Positions 1 to 12,000 of a DNA stretch of 64,000 nt are shown here, piece by piece; position 1 is the stretch's first letter; every line of letters begins with the position of its first letter. The stretch is from assembly GCA_018398805.1 (NCBI GenBank), contig JAGFBZ010002136.1:62001-126000 (forward strand), in the 5' to 3' direction. A program made the position numbers and the translations under genes. Source of the DNA: Hirundichthys speculiger (Eukaryota; Chordata; Actinopteri; Beloniformes; Exocoetidae). Under the pieces are notes generated by a model. It ran no database searches. It was given only the letters and a program-made list of their open reading frames with translations, and had not been told where the DNA came from.

Positions 1-690
1 ACACCTTCAGTAACGAGACATCCGGCCCGTCCAACACCTTCAGTAACGAGACATCCGGCCCGTCCAACACCTTCAGTAACGAGACATCCGGCCCGTCCAA
101 CACCGTCAGTAACGAGACGTCCAACACCTTCAGTAACGAGACATCCGGCCCGTCCAACACCGTCAGTAACAAGACATCCGGCCCGTCCAACACCTTCAGT
201 AACGAGACATTCGGCCCGTCCAACACCTTCAGTAACGAGACATTCGGCCCGTCCAACACCTTCAGTAACAAGACATCCGGCCCGTCCAACACCGTCAGTA
301 ACAAGACATCCGGCCCGTCCAACACCTTCAGTAACGAGACATCCGGCCCGTCCAACACCTTCAGTAACGAGACATCCGGCCCGTCCAACACCTTCAGTAA
401 CGAGACATCAGGCCTGTCCAACACCTTCAGTAACGAGACATCCGGCCCGTCCAACACCTTCAGTAACGAGACATCCGGCCCGTCCAACACCGTCAGTAAC
501 GAGACGTCCAACACCTTCAGTAACGAGACATCCGGCCCGTCCAACACCGTCAGTAACCAGACATCCGGCCAACACCGTCAGTAACGAGACGTCCAACACC
601 TTCAGTAACGAGACATCCGGCCCGTCCAACACCTTCAGTAACGAGACATCCGGCCTGTCCAACACCTCCAGTAACGAGACATCCATGGCA
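1..690. repeat. 33-bp minisatellite upstream of frat
   Basis: About twenty head-to-tail units with a 33-bp period, each containing CACCTTCAGTAACGAGACAT, fill the window from its first base, so the array is cut by the window edge. Some units are shortened to 22-24 bp. Because the period is a multiple of three, it stays open in some frames, which gives a spurious small reading frame on the minus strand. It ends about 570 bp before the frat start codon. Confidence 0.95.
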
Positions 691-1034
691 CCAGCTCTGG
701 AACATCCCGAAGGTCCTGCACGGAGACAGACATGGCTGGAGTCCAGTTCCTGGACCTCTGGTGGACCTGGACCTCTGCTTGGACCTTCATGGTCCAGTCA
801 GAGCTCTGATGTCACACGTCAGGACCCACAGGACAACCAGAACTGCTCAGACCTTCAGGAGACACTGAGACTTCTGCTGGGACACGTGGACTTTCATTGT
901 CTCCATTTCTAATGCATATTAGCTGATATATGTTTTTATTTGTTATAGTTCTGGTCTGATATTGATTCCGTTGTTTTATTAGATGTTGTTGTTCTTCTGC
1001 TGTTTTAATTTTCTCCTTTTTTAAAAGATTTGCT

Positions 1035-1830
1035 TTGTTTTTCCGGATTTGTATTTTGTCCCTGAGCGCAGACATCACCCAACCTGAAACCAACTTCCCC
1101 GCGTGTCCCAGGACCCCTCCCCCCCCGCGGGTTGATGGTACAGTCCCGGTGACGTCATCCATTGTTTACAATCAAACGGCTCGTCGGTTCGGGGCAGCGG
1201 AGACGTTCATTCATCTGGAGCCTGAAGCACACCGGAGCCCCGGAGAGCCTCGAGGACGGCGGGATGCGGTGTCTGGAGGAGAACTACATCGTTCTGGAGC
1301 AGTCCGTTACCGTGGACTCCGCGGACGTGGACGCGCTGGTCACGCAGATCGGGGAGGCGCTGCAGCTCCACGGCGGCGGCGGCGGCGGGGTGGGGGCCCA
1401 CCAGGGCTCCGTGTCCTGTCTGCGCGGAGGGAGCGGAGGAGCGGCGGGCCAGCCGGCGGCCGGCGGCCCCTCCAGGACCCTGAAGGGCCGCGGCTGCTGC
1501 GTACGGCTGCGGAGCCGCGGGGGGGCCCCGCGGCGGCGGCGGCGGCGGCGGCAGCAGGGCCGGGCCCTACCACGTTCCCGGGCCGTGCCACGGCCCCGGG
1601 CCCCACAGAGAGCAGGACTGGGACCAGGTGAGACCCTGGAGCCGCAGGAGACTGAGCCCCGGGCCGGAGGAGGAGGAGCCGCAGCGGCTGCTGCAGGAGC
1701 TGCTGCTGTCCGGGAACCTGATCAAGGAGGCGGTGAGGAGGCTGCAGTTCTCCCCGGACTGCGCTCCCTTCCCCCGGCCCGCGGACGGCGTGTCCTGCGC
1801 GTGACGGAGCGGAGCCCCCCGGCAGTCTGG
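1035..1830. promoter_or_regulatory. CpG-rich block over frat 5' end
   Basis: The composition changes sharply from AT-rich (910-1035) to very GC- and CpG-rich, including CGG-triplet runs at 1370-1390 and 1530-1552. This looks like a vertebrate CpG-island promoter covering the 5' UTR and coding region of the frat gene. A CRE-like GTGACGTCAT occurs at 1149-1158. The TSS cannot be placed from the sequence. Confidence 0.6.
1264..1804 (+). CDS. frat: FRAT/GBP-family GSK-3-binding protein, with frameshift
   Basis: FRAT (GBP) proteins bind GSK-3, displace Axin and so favour beta-catenin signalling; the family is typically intronless, as here. The start at 1264 opens with MRCLEENYIVLEQSVTVDSA and continues to VTQIGEALQL, matching the conserved N-terminal FRAT box. 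The C-terminal GSK-3-binding helix, LLQELLLSGNLIKEAVRRLQ, lies at about 1688-1747 in the next frame and ends at the TGA 1802-1804. The interval is 541 nt, that is 3n+1, so one extra base would explain the shift. Frame 2 has a stop at 1481-1483, so the shift lies between 1484 and about 1610, most likely in the G run at 1519-1525 or the CGG run at 1530-1552. A reading of 179 residues is close to the usual FRAT length. Which paralogue (frat1 or frat2) is not resolved. A sequencing error is more likely than a pseudogene because both ends are well conserved. Confidence 0.85.
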
Positions 1831-2880
1831 ATGGAAGGGGGGGGGGGGCTGGACCACCTGACTGAGCACGAACCGGGTTCTGAGGATTTAGCTGGTTCCG
1901 GAGGTCCGAACCCGGAAGCCTTGGTTTTTAACCTCCATTTGGACTAACAGCATGTTTATGTTTGGGTGGCGCGTGTGAGACGTGCGGGGGAGGGGGGGGG
2001 GGGGGGGGGGATGTGTTCAGACTGATCATGTGGTTGATCTGGAACACTGAGTCCTGGAGCAGGTTTCATTCAGAACCGGGGCTGGTTCTTCATTCACATG
2101 CAGAGACCCCACAGCCTGCAGGGGTCTCCACAGCTGTCCGGCTCCGTGAGTCCAGGACCCCGAAGAGCTGGGCCCACCTAGACACCAGAACCGAACCGGA
2201 CCCCTGTCAGGGACCTGAAGGACACCAGAACCGAACCGGACCCCTGTCAGGGACCTGAAGGACACCCAGAACCGATCTGGACCCCTGTCAGGGACCTGAA
2301 AGATTCTGCTCTAGATTTTTCTGATCTGATGAATCTGAAGATTCAAGGACTTGATGTTTCCAGAAACCTGACGACAGAAAAGCTCAAAGTGTCTTTTTTT
2401 GTTTGTTTGTTTGTTTGTTTTTTTCACATTTATGGGATTATGAGGTGTGAACTTTCACATTTAAGAAGTAAAAAGACTGGTAAATTCTTTTCTGTTTTCT
2501 AGCAGATTTGTGAGTTTATGACGTCACAAACGTGTCTTGAGTTTGTAGAAACCTTGACGGGTTCAGAGGGTTGATGATGTCACTGCGTTTTCTCTGATGA
2601 TGTCACTGCGTTTTCTCTGAACTGTGGGAGTTTCTCAGTTTGGGAGCCTTTTTCTGGAACGTTTCTTTTTTAACTCGGGCTCCTTTTTTAATCCTCGGGT
2701 TCCATGGTTTTTTTTTTTTTTTTTTTTCGGGGGGGGGGCAGGTGCAGGTGGGTCTGCAGCTGGTTCTGTTGTTGTTGTTGTTTATTTTCCTCTGTGTGTA
2801 AACAAAGGTCACATGACTGCTTCGTACCGGAGCGTCGATGGTTCCTGACTCTTCAGGCTCTTTGTCGTCTTAATAAACTC
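1805..2880 (+). other. Probable frat 3' UTR with polyA signal
   Basis: This gene-free stretch follows the frat stop and ends with AATAAA at 2872-2877, a plausible polyadenylation signal. It contains a G run (1985-2010), three near-perfect 40-bp tandem units at 2181-2301, and a 24-bp duplication around 2566-2619. The transcript extent is inferred, not seen. Confidence 0.45.
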
Positions 2881-3264
2881 ACTTGACTTTTCCAGACGCT
2901 CTGCTCCTTTATCTCTTATTTATCTCTATTTATCTCTTATTTATCTCATTTCTCTTCACACAAACATGATGCATCAACATCTGGGGGTCTTTACTTAAAG
3001 AAACTCACTCATCCTTTTATTGAGATGAATATGTGTTTTATTATCTTCAGCTCTGATGTACAAAACAACAGCGCCCTCTGGTGGCGGCTTTACGCATGCG
3101 CCGCTGCTGGAGGAGGTCAGGGCGCCCTCTGGTGGCGGCTGTATATCTTTAGTTAAGATGTTAAAAAGTATTTCAAGATGAATCTGAGTAGAAGCAGAAA
3201 CGTTAAAACATTAAAAACAACAAATGATTTTAAGGAGGAACAAAAACAAATCACAGAATTTTAC

Positions 3265-4240
3265 CAGAACCAGAGGACTGATGGACCAGAGACCTGAGGA
3301 CAGAGGACCGGTGGACCAGAACCAGACGACAGAGGACTGATGGACCAGAGACTGAGGACAGAGGACTGGTGGACCAGAACCAGAAGACAGTGGACTGGTG
3401 GACCAGAACCTGAGGACAGAGGACCGGTGGACCAGAACCAGACGACAGAGGACTGGTGGACCAGAGACTGAGGACAGAGGACTGGTGGACCAGAACCAGA
3501 AGACAGAGGACTGGTGGACCAGAACCTGAGGACAGAGGACTGGTGGACCAGAACCAGAAGACAGAGGACTGGTGGACCAGAACCTGAGGACAGAGGACCG
3601 GTGGACCAGAACCAGATGAGGACAGAGGACTGGTGGACCAGAACCTGAGGACAGAGGACCGGTGGACCAGAACCAGATGACAGAGGACTGGTGGACCAGA
3701 ACCTGAGGACAGAGGACTGATGGACCAGAGACAGAGGACCGGTGGACCAGAACCAAAGGACAGAGGACTGATGGACCAGAGACAGAGGACCGGTGGACCA
3801 GAACCAAAGGACAGAGGACTGATGGACCAGAGACAGAGGACCGGTGGACCAGAACCAGAGGACAGAGGACTGATGGACCAGAGACAGAGGACGACCGATG
3901 GGACCGGTGGACCAGAACCAGAGACAGAGGACTGATGGACCAGAGACTGAGGACAGAGGACCGGTGGACCAGAACCAGACACAGAGGACTGATGGACCAG
4001 AACCTGAGGACAGAGGACCGGTGGACCAGAACCAGATGACAGAGGACTGATGGACCAGAGACTGAGGACAGAGGACCGGTGGGCCAGAACCTGAGGACAG
4101 AGGACCGGTGGACCAGAACCAAAGGACAGAGGACTGATGGACCAGAGACAAGGGACCGGTGGACCAGAACCAGAGGACAGAGGACCGGTGGACCAGAACC
4201 AGAGGACAGAGGACTGATGGACCAGAACCAGAGGACAGAG
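3265..4240. repeat. 29-30-bp minisatellite
   Basis: Roughly thirty imperfect units of about 29-30 bp built around GGACAGAGGACTGGTGGACC, with a shorter variant (GATGGACCAGAGACAGAGGA) clustered at 3720-3900. All three minus-strand frames remain open for up to 369 codons purely because the unit lacks stops. No coding signal is visible. The preceding 2880-3265 stretch contains two copies of GCGCCCTCTGGTGGCGGCT (3071-3089 and 3121-3139), a known style of dispersed fish repeat, and nothing else recognisable. Confidence 0.95.
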
Positions 4241-5279
4241 TAGGCTTGGACGGTATCCAAATTTTGATACCATCAAACTTCCCTCACATGTTACCGGGGT
4301 ATACGGTATTCCCGCTACTATTAAGGCGAACAAACACCGCCGGCGGACGCCGCGCGTCAAAACAGCCGCCCCCGTTATGAACCCCAGGTGCGCCGCCGCG
4401 GGGCTTCTTTACGCCGCCGGGCTTCTTTACGCCGCTGTCCTATTCCCAGCGTTGACGCGCCTGAAAAAAAAAGTTTACCTGGAAACAGCAGTTCGGTGCT
4501 TCAGAATAAGTGGTGGACCAGACTACAGTGTTTTTATTTGTGTATTTCTTGCTTTTCACTGTAGTTTTAACTGTTCCTTCTCTGCTCCAGCTCCGACCTA
4601 GCAACAGTAACTAGGAAGGGGGCGGTGCTTACCGAAAGGTCAGTTGAACTGAACTGAACTGAATTGAACTGAACCGTCCACAGCAGCATCAATATGTGGC
4701 GACTGCTCAGGTTTAATGAGGTCTCTACTGTAACATATTTGATTTACATTATTACATCTAAACTGGAATGAGATTAAAGAATTAATGGCCAGATGGAATT
4801 AGATTTTGTGGAAAGACCGTTAAGTACTTGACTTCAGTACCATAGTTTAGAACCAAGTCCAGCATATGATTGCAGCAGTGGGTCGCTCCAGAATCTAACT
4901 GAGTCTACTAAAGTAGTAGAACTGGAGCTGAGGATGTTACTCCCAACAACGACATAAATGTTGAAATCTGTGACTGTCTGAAAAACTAGATCTGACTGAC
5001 AAACTGAGACATCAAAGAGAAATTGTGAATAAGGGCCAGGAGAATGGTACACCTGAGGCAGGAGAGCTGCTGCTTGTAACTTGGAGCCTAGTATATATGG
5101 AATTTACACTACGTGTTCAAATGTGCCGCCATACTGTTTATACTGCTCATTTAAGCTCTTTATATTGTTCACTTTATACTGTTCATACAAGCCGCTTACT
5201 GTTATAATGTCCATCAAGCTACTACACTGTATATACTGATCACTTAAGCTGGTTATACTACACTGTCTTACTGTCCACA
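4241..5279. other. Intergenic DNA with repeat remnants
   Basis: 4241-4320 resembles the end of a hAT element (TTGGACGGTATCCAAA followed by GGTATACGGTATTCC), next to a GC-rich stretch with a duplicated GGGCTTCTTTACGCCGC at about 4401-4435. A GAACT pentamer run lies at 4646-4675. 4830-5050 may be an old LINE remnant but has no convincing motif. No gene is supported. Confidence 0.4.
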
Positions 5280-5287
5280 CTGTCTAT

Positions 5288-5931
5288 TAGTGCTGGGCAA
5301 TATGACGATACATATCGTGGGGACGATATAAAAGTGTGTATCGTGCCATTTCTCTTCTATTGTTTCTATCATTTCTAACCTAATTTTATCAATTATTACA
5401 GCAAATATGTAATTAAATAACCTGCAACGATAAATTTGATAGAAACATATCTACTTCTACAAAGTAGCCTTTTATGTTTGCACTTTTATTCATGGTTAAT
5501 GCCTTAAACAGAGTTCTCTTCAACCCTGATGTTTACTTTAGACACTTTATATTGGTTTGCAAACTTTGCACTACAAGGTTACAGATTTCAGAAAGTTGAA
5601 AAATAATTTGTGTTTATTTTTTATAGCTGAACTTCAGTGCAAAAATGTGTTTTTCCTCTCAGAAACTGTTGTGCACTTTTTAAAAAAATGTGAAAGCTAC
5701 TGTACCTCTGTACCTACCTGTTTTTGCTGCACTAAAATGTATGTTTGTGACAGTTCAGCTAAATGTCCTTTCAAAATAAAGTTGAAAAGTAAGCAATGAA
5801 AGGTTTGCCAAACTTTTCAGAGAATAACTGAAATTATACTTTATTATGGTATATTGTGATATATATCGTTATCGTGATATAAAATAGTCCATATCGTGAT
5901 ATATGATTTTTTTCCATATCGCCCAGCACTA
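5288..5931 (+). mobile_element. hAT-type non-autonomous element with 8-bp TSD
   Basis: The element starts TAGTGCTGGGCAATATGACG and ends with its imperfect inverse (ATATCGCCCAGCACTA). Both sides are flanked by CTGTCTAT (5280-5287 and 5932-5939), the 8-bp target duplication of hAT transposons. It is 644 bp with no transposase. Truncated relatives lie at 8256-8801 and, inverted, at 33265-33829. Confidence 0.9.
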
Positions 5932-5939
5932 CTGTCTAT

Positions 5940-6600
5940 ACTGTCCACATGGCGAATTTTAGTATTTAAGATAGTCCTCAGTACTTATGTCGTAGGTCCT
6001 ACTTGTTTATTTTTTCACTTATAAATTATTATTACTTATTACCTTGTTGCACCGTGGGTCCGAGAGGACTGAAATTTCATGTATGCTGCACGTCGAGCAT
6101 GTATAGCATATCTGACAAAAAAGTTCGCTTGATATACTTGATGTGTTATAGTTATGTTTAGAGCTAAAGTGCAGTGCAATCCAGCATTGTAAACTGCAGC
6201 CCCCCCCCCCCCCCCAGATATAAGACTGCAGTTTCCCTGGCAATTACTGATTATCAAAATGCCTCATTAACCATTTCAGTGATCCACCTGCTCCTCTGTG
6301 GATGACAATTGTGGTAACTTCACACATAAACAATGATAAAGTGAAGGTTTTAATTTTGAATTTTTAACTGTTGTAGCAATTAAAAAGGTTGCCAAGCTCA
6401 AATATTTCTCCAAACAATAACAATTTGTCTTAAATATCTGGAAGTAATTAAATAAAAGTACATTCTAATATGTTTAGGTGTGAGATGCTCTATTTTGATG
6501 GTTTTTGTTTTGACGTTAAGATAAGAAAAACTGTTCACATTCTGTCACTTTTATAAGACAAATAGCGAAACCTAAAACTGGTTGAGAAAAAAAAAAAATC
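5940..6600. other. Intergenic DNA upstream of preb
   Basis: AT-rich sequence with a C run (6200-6215). Nothing gene-like is visible before the candidate preb promoter at about 6.6 kb. Confidence 0.4.
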
Positions 6601-6650
6601 ATGACGTCTATGACGTCAGCATGCTGACAACGTTGCTGACGTGTAGGTAG
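6601..6650 (+). promoter_or_regulatory. TGACGT cluster, candidate preb promoter
   Basis: Three TGACGT motifs occur within 43 bp: TGACGT at 6602-6607, the full CRE TGACGTCA at 6611-6618 and TGACGTG at 6637-6643, the core recognised by ATF6/XBP1-type bZIP factors. They precede a stretch with two good splice donors (6740s and 6833) that could be the non-coding first exon of preb. Location and function are inferred. Confidence 0.4.
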
Positions 6651-6832
6651 GGAGGTGTTTGCTCAGCTTCCTTAGCTTAGCTTAGCTTAGCTCAGTGCGG
6701 CGCTTTGTCATTTATAAATCAGCATGGAATCATTAAAGTAAGTTTGTGTATCTGGTTAAATGCAACACGGAATAAACTGGACCCTGTACAGGTCGGGACT
6801 TCAAACGCAACCATCGACAAGCTGACAGACAC
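6651..6832 (+). other. Candidate non-coding first exon of preb
   Basis: The coding start of preb lies in an exon that opens with a clear acceptor (CTCCACAG, ending 9058), so at least one upstream 5' UTR exon is required. The stretch ending GACAGACAC before GTAAGT at 6833 is the best candidate; an earlier GTAAGT near 6738 is an alternative donor. It contains a CTTAG pentamer run at 6670-6692. Confidence 0.35.
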
Positions 6833-7089
6833 GTAAGTTGCGGTGCTTATTGGTAGCGTGTTAGCCACTATGCTAATGACATATTTATTTACCATAACAC
6901 GATACAACGGCAATATTCTATCATGTTTTTGCAGGAAACAACTGTTCTGATCGTTCTAGCTGTTACTTATAGACCCTTTACTTAACAGTGATGTTGTAAT
7001 TACCCTCTGAAATGCTGAGTTACAGCCTTTTAGCATAGTTAATGACAGCAACAGTTTACTTGCAGACCCTTGATTTTAATAAATAATAA

Positions 7090-8251
7090 CTCTTAGCAAA
7101 AAGAAGTTTATTCAAGTGTACTATGAGTATAAGGAAGTATACTTGAAGGCTTTTTATAAACTATATTTTATTCACCTGCTTAATAGTATAGTGGAAGTAT
7201 ACTTGGCTTACACTTAAAAGTATAAACAAAAGTCTAAGACTAAGTACATTAATACTAAGACTTACACTTATACTTATTCTAACTTATACTTTGGTATACT
7301 TTTTACATCTTTCTGCCACAAAGTAATAATACTTAGGATATTTTGTTCCAGGTGCACAAGGCCAAATCATTAACTCATGCTTAAAATGTAATGTATTTAT
7401 TAATATGATATGATATGATGCTAGAGTTTAAAACTTTACAGTATGTAGTATGTGTGTTGAATTGCATTATCTTTATGTACCTTAAAATCATACACAAAAA
7501 CAGAAAAACTTTGACTTAAATTTATTGATCAGTCATGAAAGTTCAGTTTTTTTCTCTATCCAGTTAAATATTTGCACTTTTTCCTTTCATTTTTTCCAGT
7601 AAGGAAGGACTTGATTTCATATGTCTTTGTTTTTGAAATGTTCAATATATTTAATATATATTCAACGTGTTTTCAAAAGTCCAAGTTGTGAGTGATTTAT
7701 TTTTAAATGCATCACACTCTTGTGTACATACAGTAAGAGTAAACTTTAAGGACTATATTTCCAGTGTATAAATAGTCAGCTACAAGTAATAATATGCCAA
7801 GCAAACTTAAAGTATACAATAATAAACTAAAAATAGGGACTCAAAGTATATAGCAAGTACAATGGCAGTATATCAATAAGTTTTTTAAAGTACACTTAAG
7901 TATAAGTACAAGTAAAGCAAGTATACAACAGACCATATACTTTTAGTGTACTGGAAAGTATACAGATTTTATACTTTTTTGGACTAAATCGGAACATTTT
8001 AAGTTTATAAAAGTATACTTGAAAATTAATTTTAAGTTTGCAACAGTTTTACAACAAGTACACTCATCTATATACTATCAATGTACTTGGTATATCCTTC
8101 TTGTATTAAAGTATACCACGTATAAAGTATGCACTTATTGATATACTGCCATGACACTAGTTATATACTTTGAGTCCTTATTTTTAGTTTATTATTGTAT
8201 ACTTTAAGTTTGCTTGGCATATTATTACTTGTAGCTTATTATTTATACACT
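7090..8251. repeat. AT-rich palindromic (foldback) repeat
   Basis: Two arms of about 90 bp are inverted copies: 7763-7855 and 8160-8251 share TTGCTTGGCATATTATTACT and its complement in reverse order. The surrounding sequence is dense in AAGTATAC-type words. It lies in the probable first intron of preb, and a hAT element sits directly at the outer end of the right arm. Confidence 0.75.
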
Positions 8252-8255
8252 GAAC

Positions 8256-8801
8256 TAGTGCTGGGCAATATGACGATACATATCGTGGGGACGATAGAAA
8301 AGTGTGTATCGTGCCATTTCTCTTCTATCGTTTCTATTGTTTCTAACCTAATTTTATCAATTATTACAGCAAATATGTAATTAAATAACCTGCAACGATA
8401 AATTTGATAGAAATATATCTACTTCTACAAAGTAGCCTTTTATGTTTGCACTTTTATTCATGGTTAATGCCTTAAACAGAGTTCTCTTCAACCCTGATGT
8501 TTACTTTAGACACTTTATATTGGTTTGAAAACTTTGCACTACAAGGTTACAGATTTCAGAAAGTTGAAAAATAATTTGTTTATTTTTTATAGTTGAACTT
8601 CAGTGCAAAAATGTGTTTTTCCTCAGAATCTGTTGTGCAGTTTAAAAAAATGTGAAAGCTACTGTACCTCTGTACCTACCTGTTTTTGCTGCACTAAAAT
8701 GTATGTTTGTGACAGTTCAGCTAAATGTCCTTTCAAAATAAAGTTGAAAAGTAAGCAATGAAATTTTTGTCAAACTTTTCAGAGAATAACTGAAAACATA
8801 C
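8256..8801 (+). mobile_element. Truncated copy of the 5288 hAT element
   Basis: Starts TAGTGCTGGGCAATATGACG and follows the 5288-5826 copy almost base for base, then stops about 105 bp short of the expected right terminus. The remaining 8802-9058 is ordinary intron sequence up to the preb acceptor. Confidence 0.85.
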
Positions 8802-9091
8802 CTCCGCAAGAGATTGATAAAGTTCTATCTAATTAATCTAATCTGACATGTCCTTGTTAGCCCTTTTCTCAGGGTTAAGTTCTGTCGCATTGTGAAATGA
8901 AAAAAAAGCTTAAGTTTCCCTCATTTTAGTTTGAAGATAATTTTGTAGATAATTAACTTTCTGAGGCAGGATGCAGTCTCTCTCAGCTTTATGCCTTCTG
9001 AGTCAACTTCACTTTTCCTCTCGCACGTGTAGAATGTAAATTAAATCTCTCTCCACAGGTGTGGTTGAAGACAGTATTTTTGTGAGGAACG

Positions 9092-12000
9092 ATGTGGAAG
9101 AGGAAGGTGCCAGATTTGTACCGGGCCCCTTTTCCATTGTATGCCATTAAAGTGGACCCTGCTACAGGGCTGGTGATCACAGCAGGAGGGGGCGGAGCCT
9201 CCAAGACGGGCATAAAGAACGCTATAGTGAGTACTGCAGATAAACACGTTCACCCATTTCACAACAAAATATAGATTTTGTTTTATGTATTTGGTTGTAT
9301 CTTCTGTTGTTTTTACACTATAATTATACCTTTAAGTTGGATATGTTTTGAAAAATTGTTGAAAGAATTTTCTGTCTTTTGATTTGTGTAGTTTTATTTT
9401 CAGTCATAGCGTGTAATGAGATTTCACAGCAGTACACCACTAAAATATAGGATTATTTAATAAAAAAAAATGCCTAAGTGGACCTAAACCCAGAAGTAAC
9501 TTCTTTGTTATAAGTCTAAGGAGGCTCCTTTGAAACACATCTTAATGGCCTCTTTTTCTCCATGACCTCAGTGTTCCCAGGTCGTCTTCCTGTTGGATTT
9601 CCTTGACATGATGGATTTTTCATACTGTTTAGGACACAAAAAAACAAAGCTTATTTTTTGTCTTACTTTGCCTCCAGGAGAAAAGTGAAGCAGTGTCTTA
9701 CTTTGTCCCAATGTCAGTTGTCTCACTTTAACTCTCCACCACTTTTTTATTAAAACAACGTCTCTGCAGAATTCAGGCCAATCTCTGGCTCACAGCACGG
9801 CATCATTTTAAAAGGCGATAGTTCAACAATATACATGATATGAGTTTGTCCGCTTGAATCAATTATTGCTAGCACCAGAGTTAATTACTGTGAAAACCAA
9901 AAAAAAATTTACTTTTACATCCCAAAAATGTATTTTTGTACAAAACACATGCTTACCACAGCAGAGCGGAGTCAGGCTCTTCCTGTTCACGGTGAAAAGG
10001 ATTAACCTTGGTAATCAGTCGCTCAAATGACCACAGCTGATTGCTTAGATACCCTATTCTCCCCTATAACAAAATTTAACACAATGGATTTGAAATTGCA
10101 CCAATAAAAACAAAATGAACAAACACGAGAACAAGTATAATACAATTCCTAGATTCATCTGATTAAAATTGAGTGTTTCAGAAAAAAGGGGGAAAAAAAA
10201 ATCTGTTGAAAAAATTCAGTATATTAAGATGGTCAGCTTAGCTAATACTCGGGTACATAACATTTCTGAACCGTAACTTCACTGACTGAAGCATCCACAG
10301 GTGAAATGCTCTTTCACCATTTAACATTGACTCTCACCAGGATTTTCTATTAGACATCACCAAATGTCTAACTGGTCTCAAAACACCGTCCCTATTTTCA
10401 TCCGTATTTTCTTGCCACATCTCTTCCTTGATGATGGTTCACTAATATCCTTTCAAGTTTCAATAATGTGTTAGGTTTCTTACCCATTTTCATTTGTCTT
10501 TTCTGTGGCCATAGAATGTATTTTCTGACGTGCTTGTTGTTCGCTGCATCAGTTGAGGTTAAATAAGTGAAGTGCAACAAATTAATCACTCCAGTATTTT
10601 TCCAGCACAAGGCTCGTACCCATTTGCTTACTTAAATCCAGGTGCTAACTTTTTTCTCTTTCCTCCCAGGGAGTGTACAATGGATACAAATCTAAATGAT
10701 ATAAATCTTTGTGCTTGAATGGAAGGCTAGGAACAGGCATTGTAAGTGTGTAAAACAGTTTCAGTTATAACATAAGTGTAACTTTGCATTGCAGCACTTC
10801 TTGGAGTTGCAGCTGGTCGGAGAACACCAGTACAGCGCCAGTCTCCTCCACTCTCATGATACCGATGCACGAGCAACGATGAACATGGCGGTGGGTCACG
10901 GCGCGATCGCCGCTGGACAGGATGGGACCTGCTGCCTCATGACATTTAAACTTTGCAAAGAGAGAGAAGGAAATGTTCCTCAAAAAGATGGTGAGGCTAA
11001 CTGCTACAAACCGAATGTTAGCGCGCTTTCAGACCCGTGGCCCGTTTGTTTTGTTCTGATTCAGGGGCAACCGTCTGTAGCGGTTCAAAGCTGTTAACTA
11101 ATGCCATGAACCAACTGTTCTCTCATTGGTCAGAAATGAACGTGGGAGGAGTTTCCTTAAGCATAATTGTTACCTTAAGCACATTGTGTTTGTCTACAAA
11201 CATGTCTACAAATATTGTATTTGGTTATCTGTGTTCCCCATTAAAGAAGAATATCATCTCTGCAATAGGGAACATCATGCAACGAGGTAATGTGAGGCAG
11301 CGAGCTGGGAAAGGACCCAAAGCTGAAATGGACGGACCTGCAGCATCTGGAGACACGTCAGACATAAAAGATGACACGACTCTCATCACAGTGACCGGCA
11401 TGGCTGAAGTGCAGTCAGATTATAATCCCCAGGATCCACTACAGAAAGTCGTCAGATTCAGTCCTGACATGAATCTTCTGCTCACTGGAGGCACTGATGG
11501 ACATGTCAGAGTTTGGGAGGTAAGTCCTCGACAGTTAAAGTTTGAGGGGATGACCAGGCCAACTGTCTCTGTGCTGTTAAAATGTCATTTGTTAAGTTAT
11601 TTTTGAGATGAGAACAATGCTTTGGAAGCAGCAGAAATTATGTATCTTAATATTATCTTCTGAGATGGTAACTGCTCAAAAATCTTTTCTTTATGTGTCA
11701 TATTATTTGGATTGCAGAAACCTTTAAATATCATTACTCACTGTTCAGTTTTTTTTTTGTTTTTTTTTGCTTTCCATTACAAAGACTCATTTGATATTTG
11801 ACAGATCAAAATCCCAGGAGGAAAAATATGTATATTCTTTTTTAAAGTCTGAACTTCATTTTATAATTCTGCATCTCTGTCAAGGTGATTAGACAGTATT
11901 TTAAATAAAATGCCATTGGAAAGTTCTTGGGTTGTAATGTAATAAGAAAAAAGGTGTTCCACTCTCATTCTTGATATTTTGACATTTCTTCTCCAGTTTC

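Noticed and set aside
1035..1631. 198-codon plus-strand frame overlapping frat
   Set aside because: An out-of-frame shadow in GC-rich DNA; the FRAT motifs are in the other two frames.
3211..4360. Minus-strand open frames up to 369 codons
   Set aside because: They translate only the 29-30-bp minisatellite, in all three frames at once, with no unique sequence or conserved domain.
11037..11268. Extension of the preb exon upstream of 11269
   Set aside because: The open frame continues by chance; an AG acceptor at 11267-11268 and the incoming phase from 10990 both support the shorter exon.
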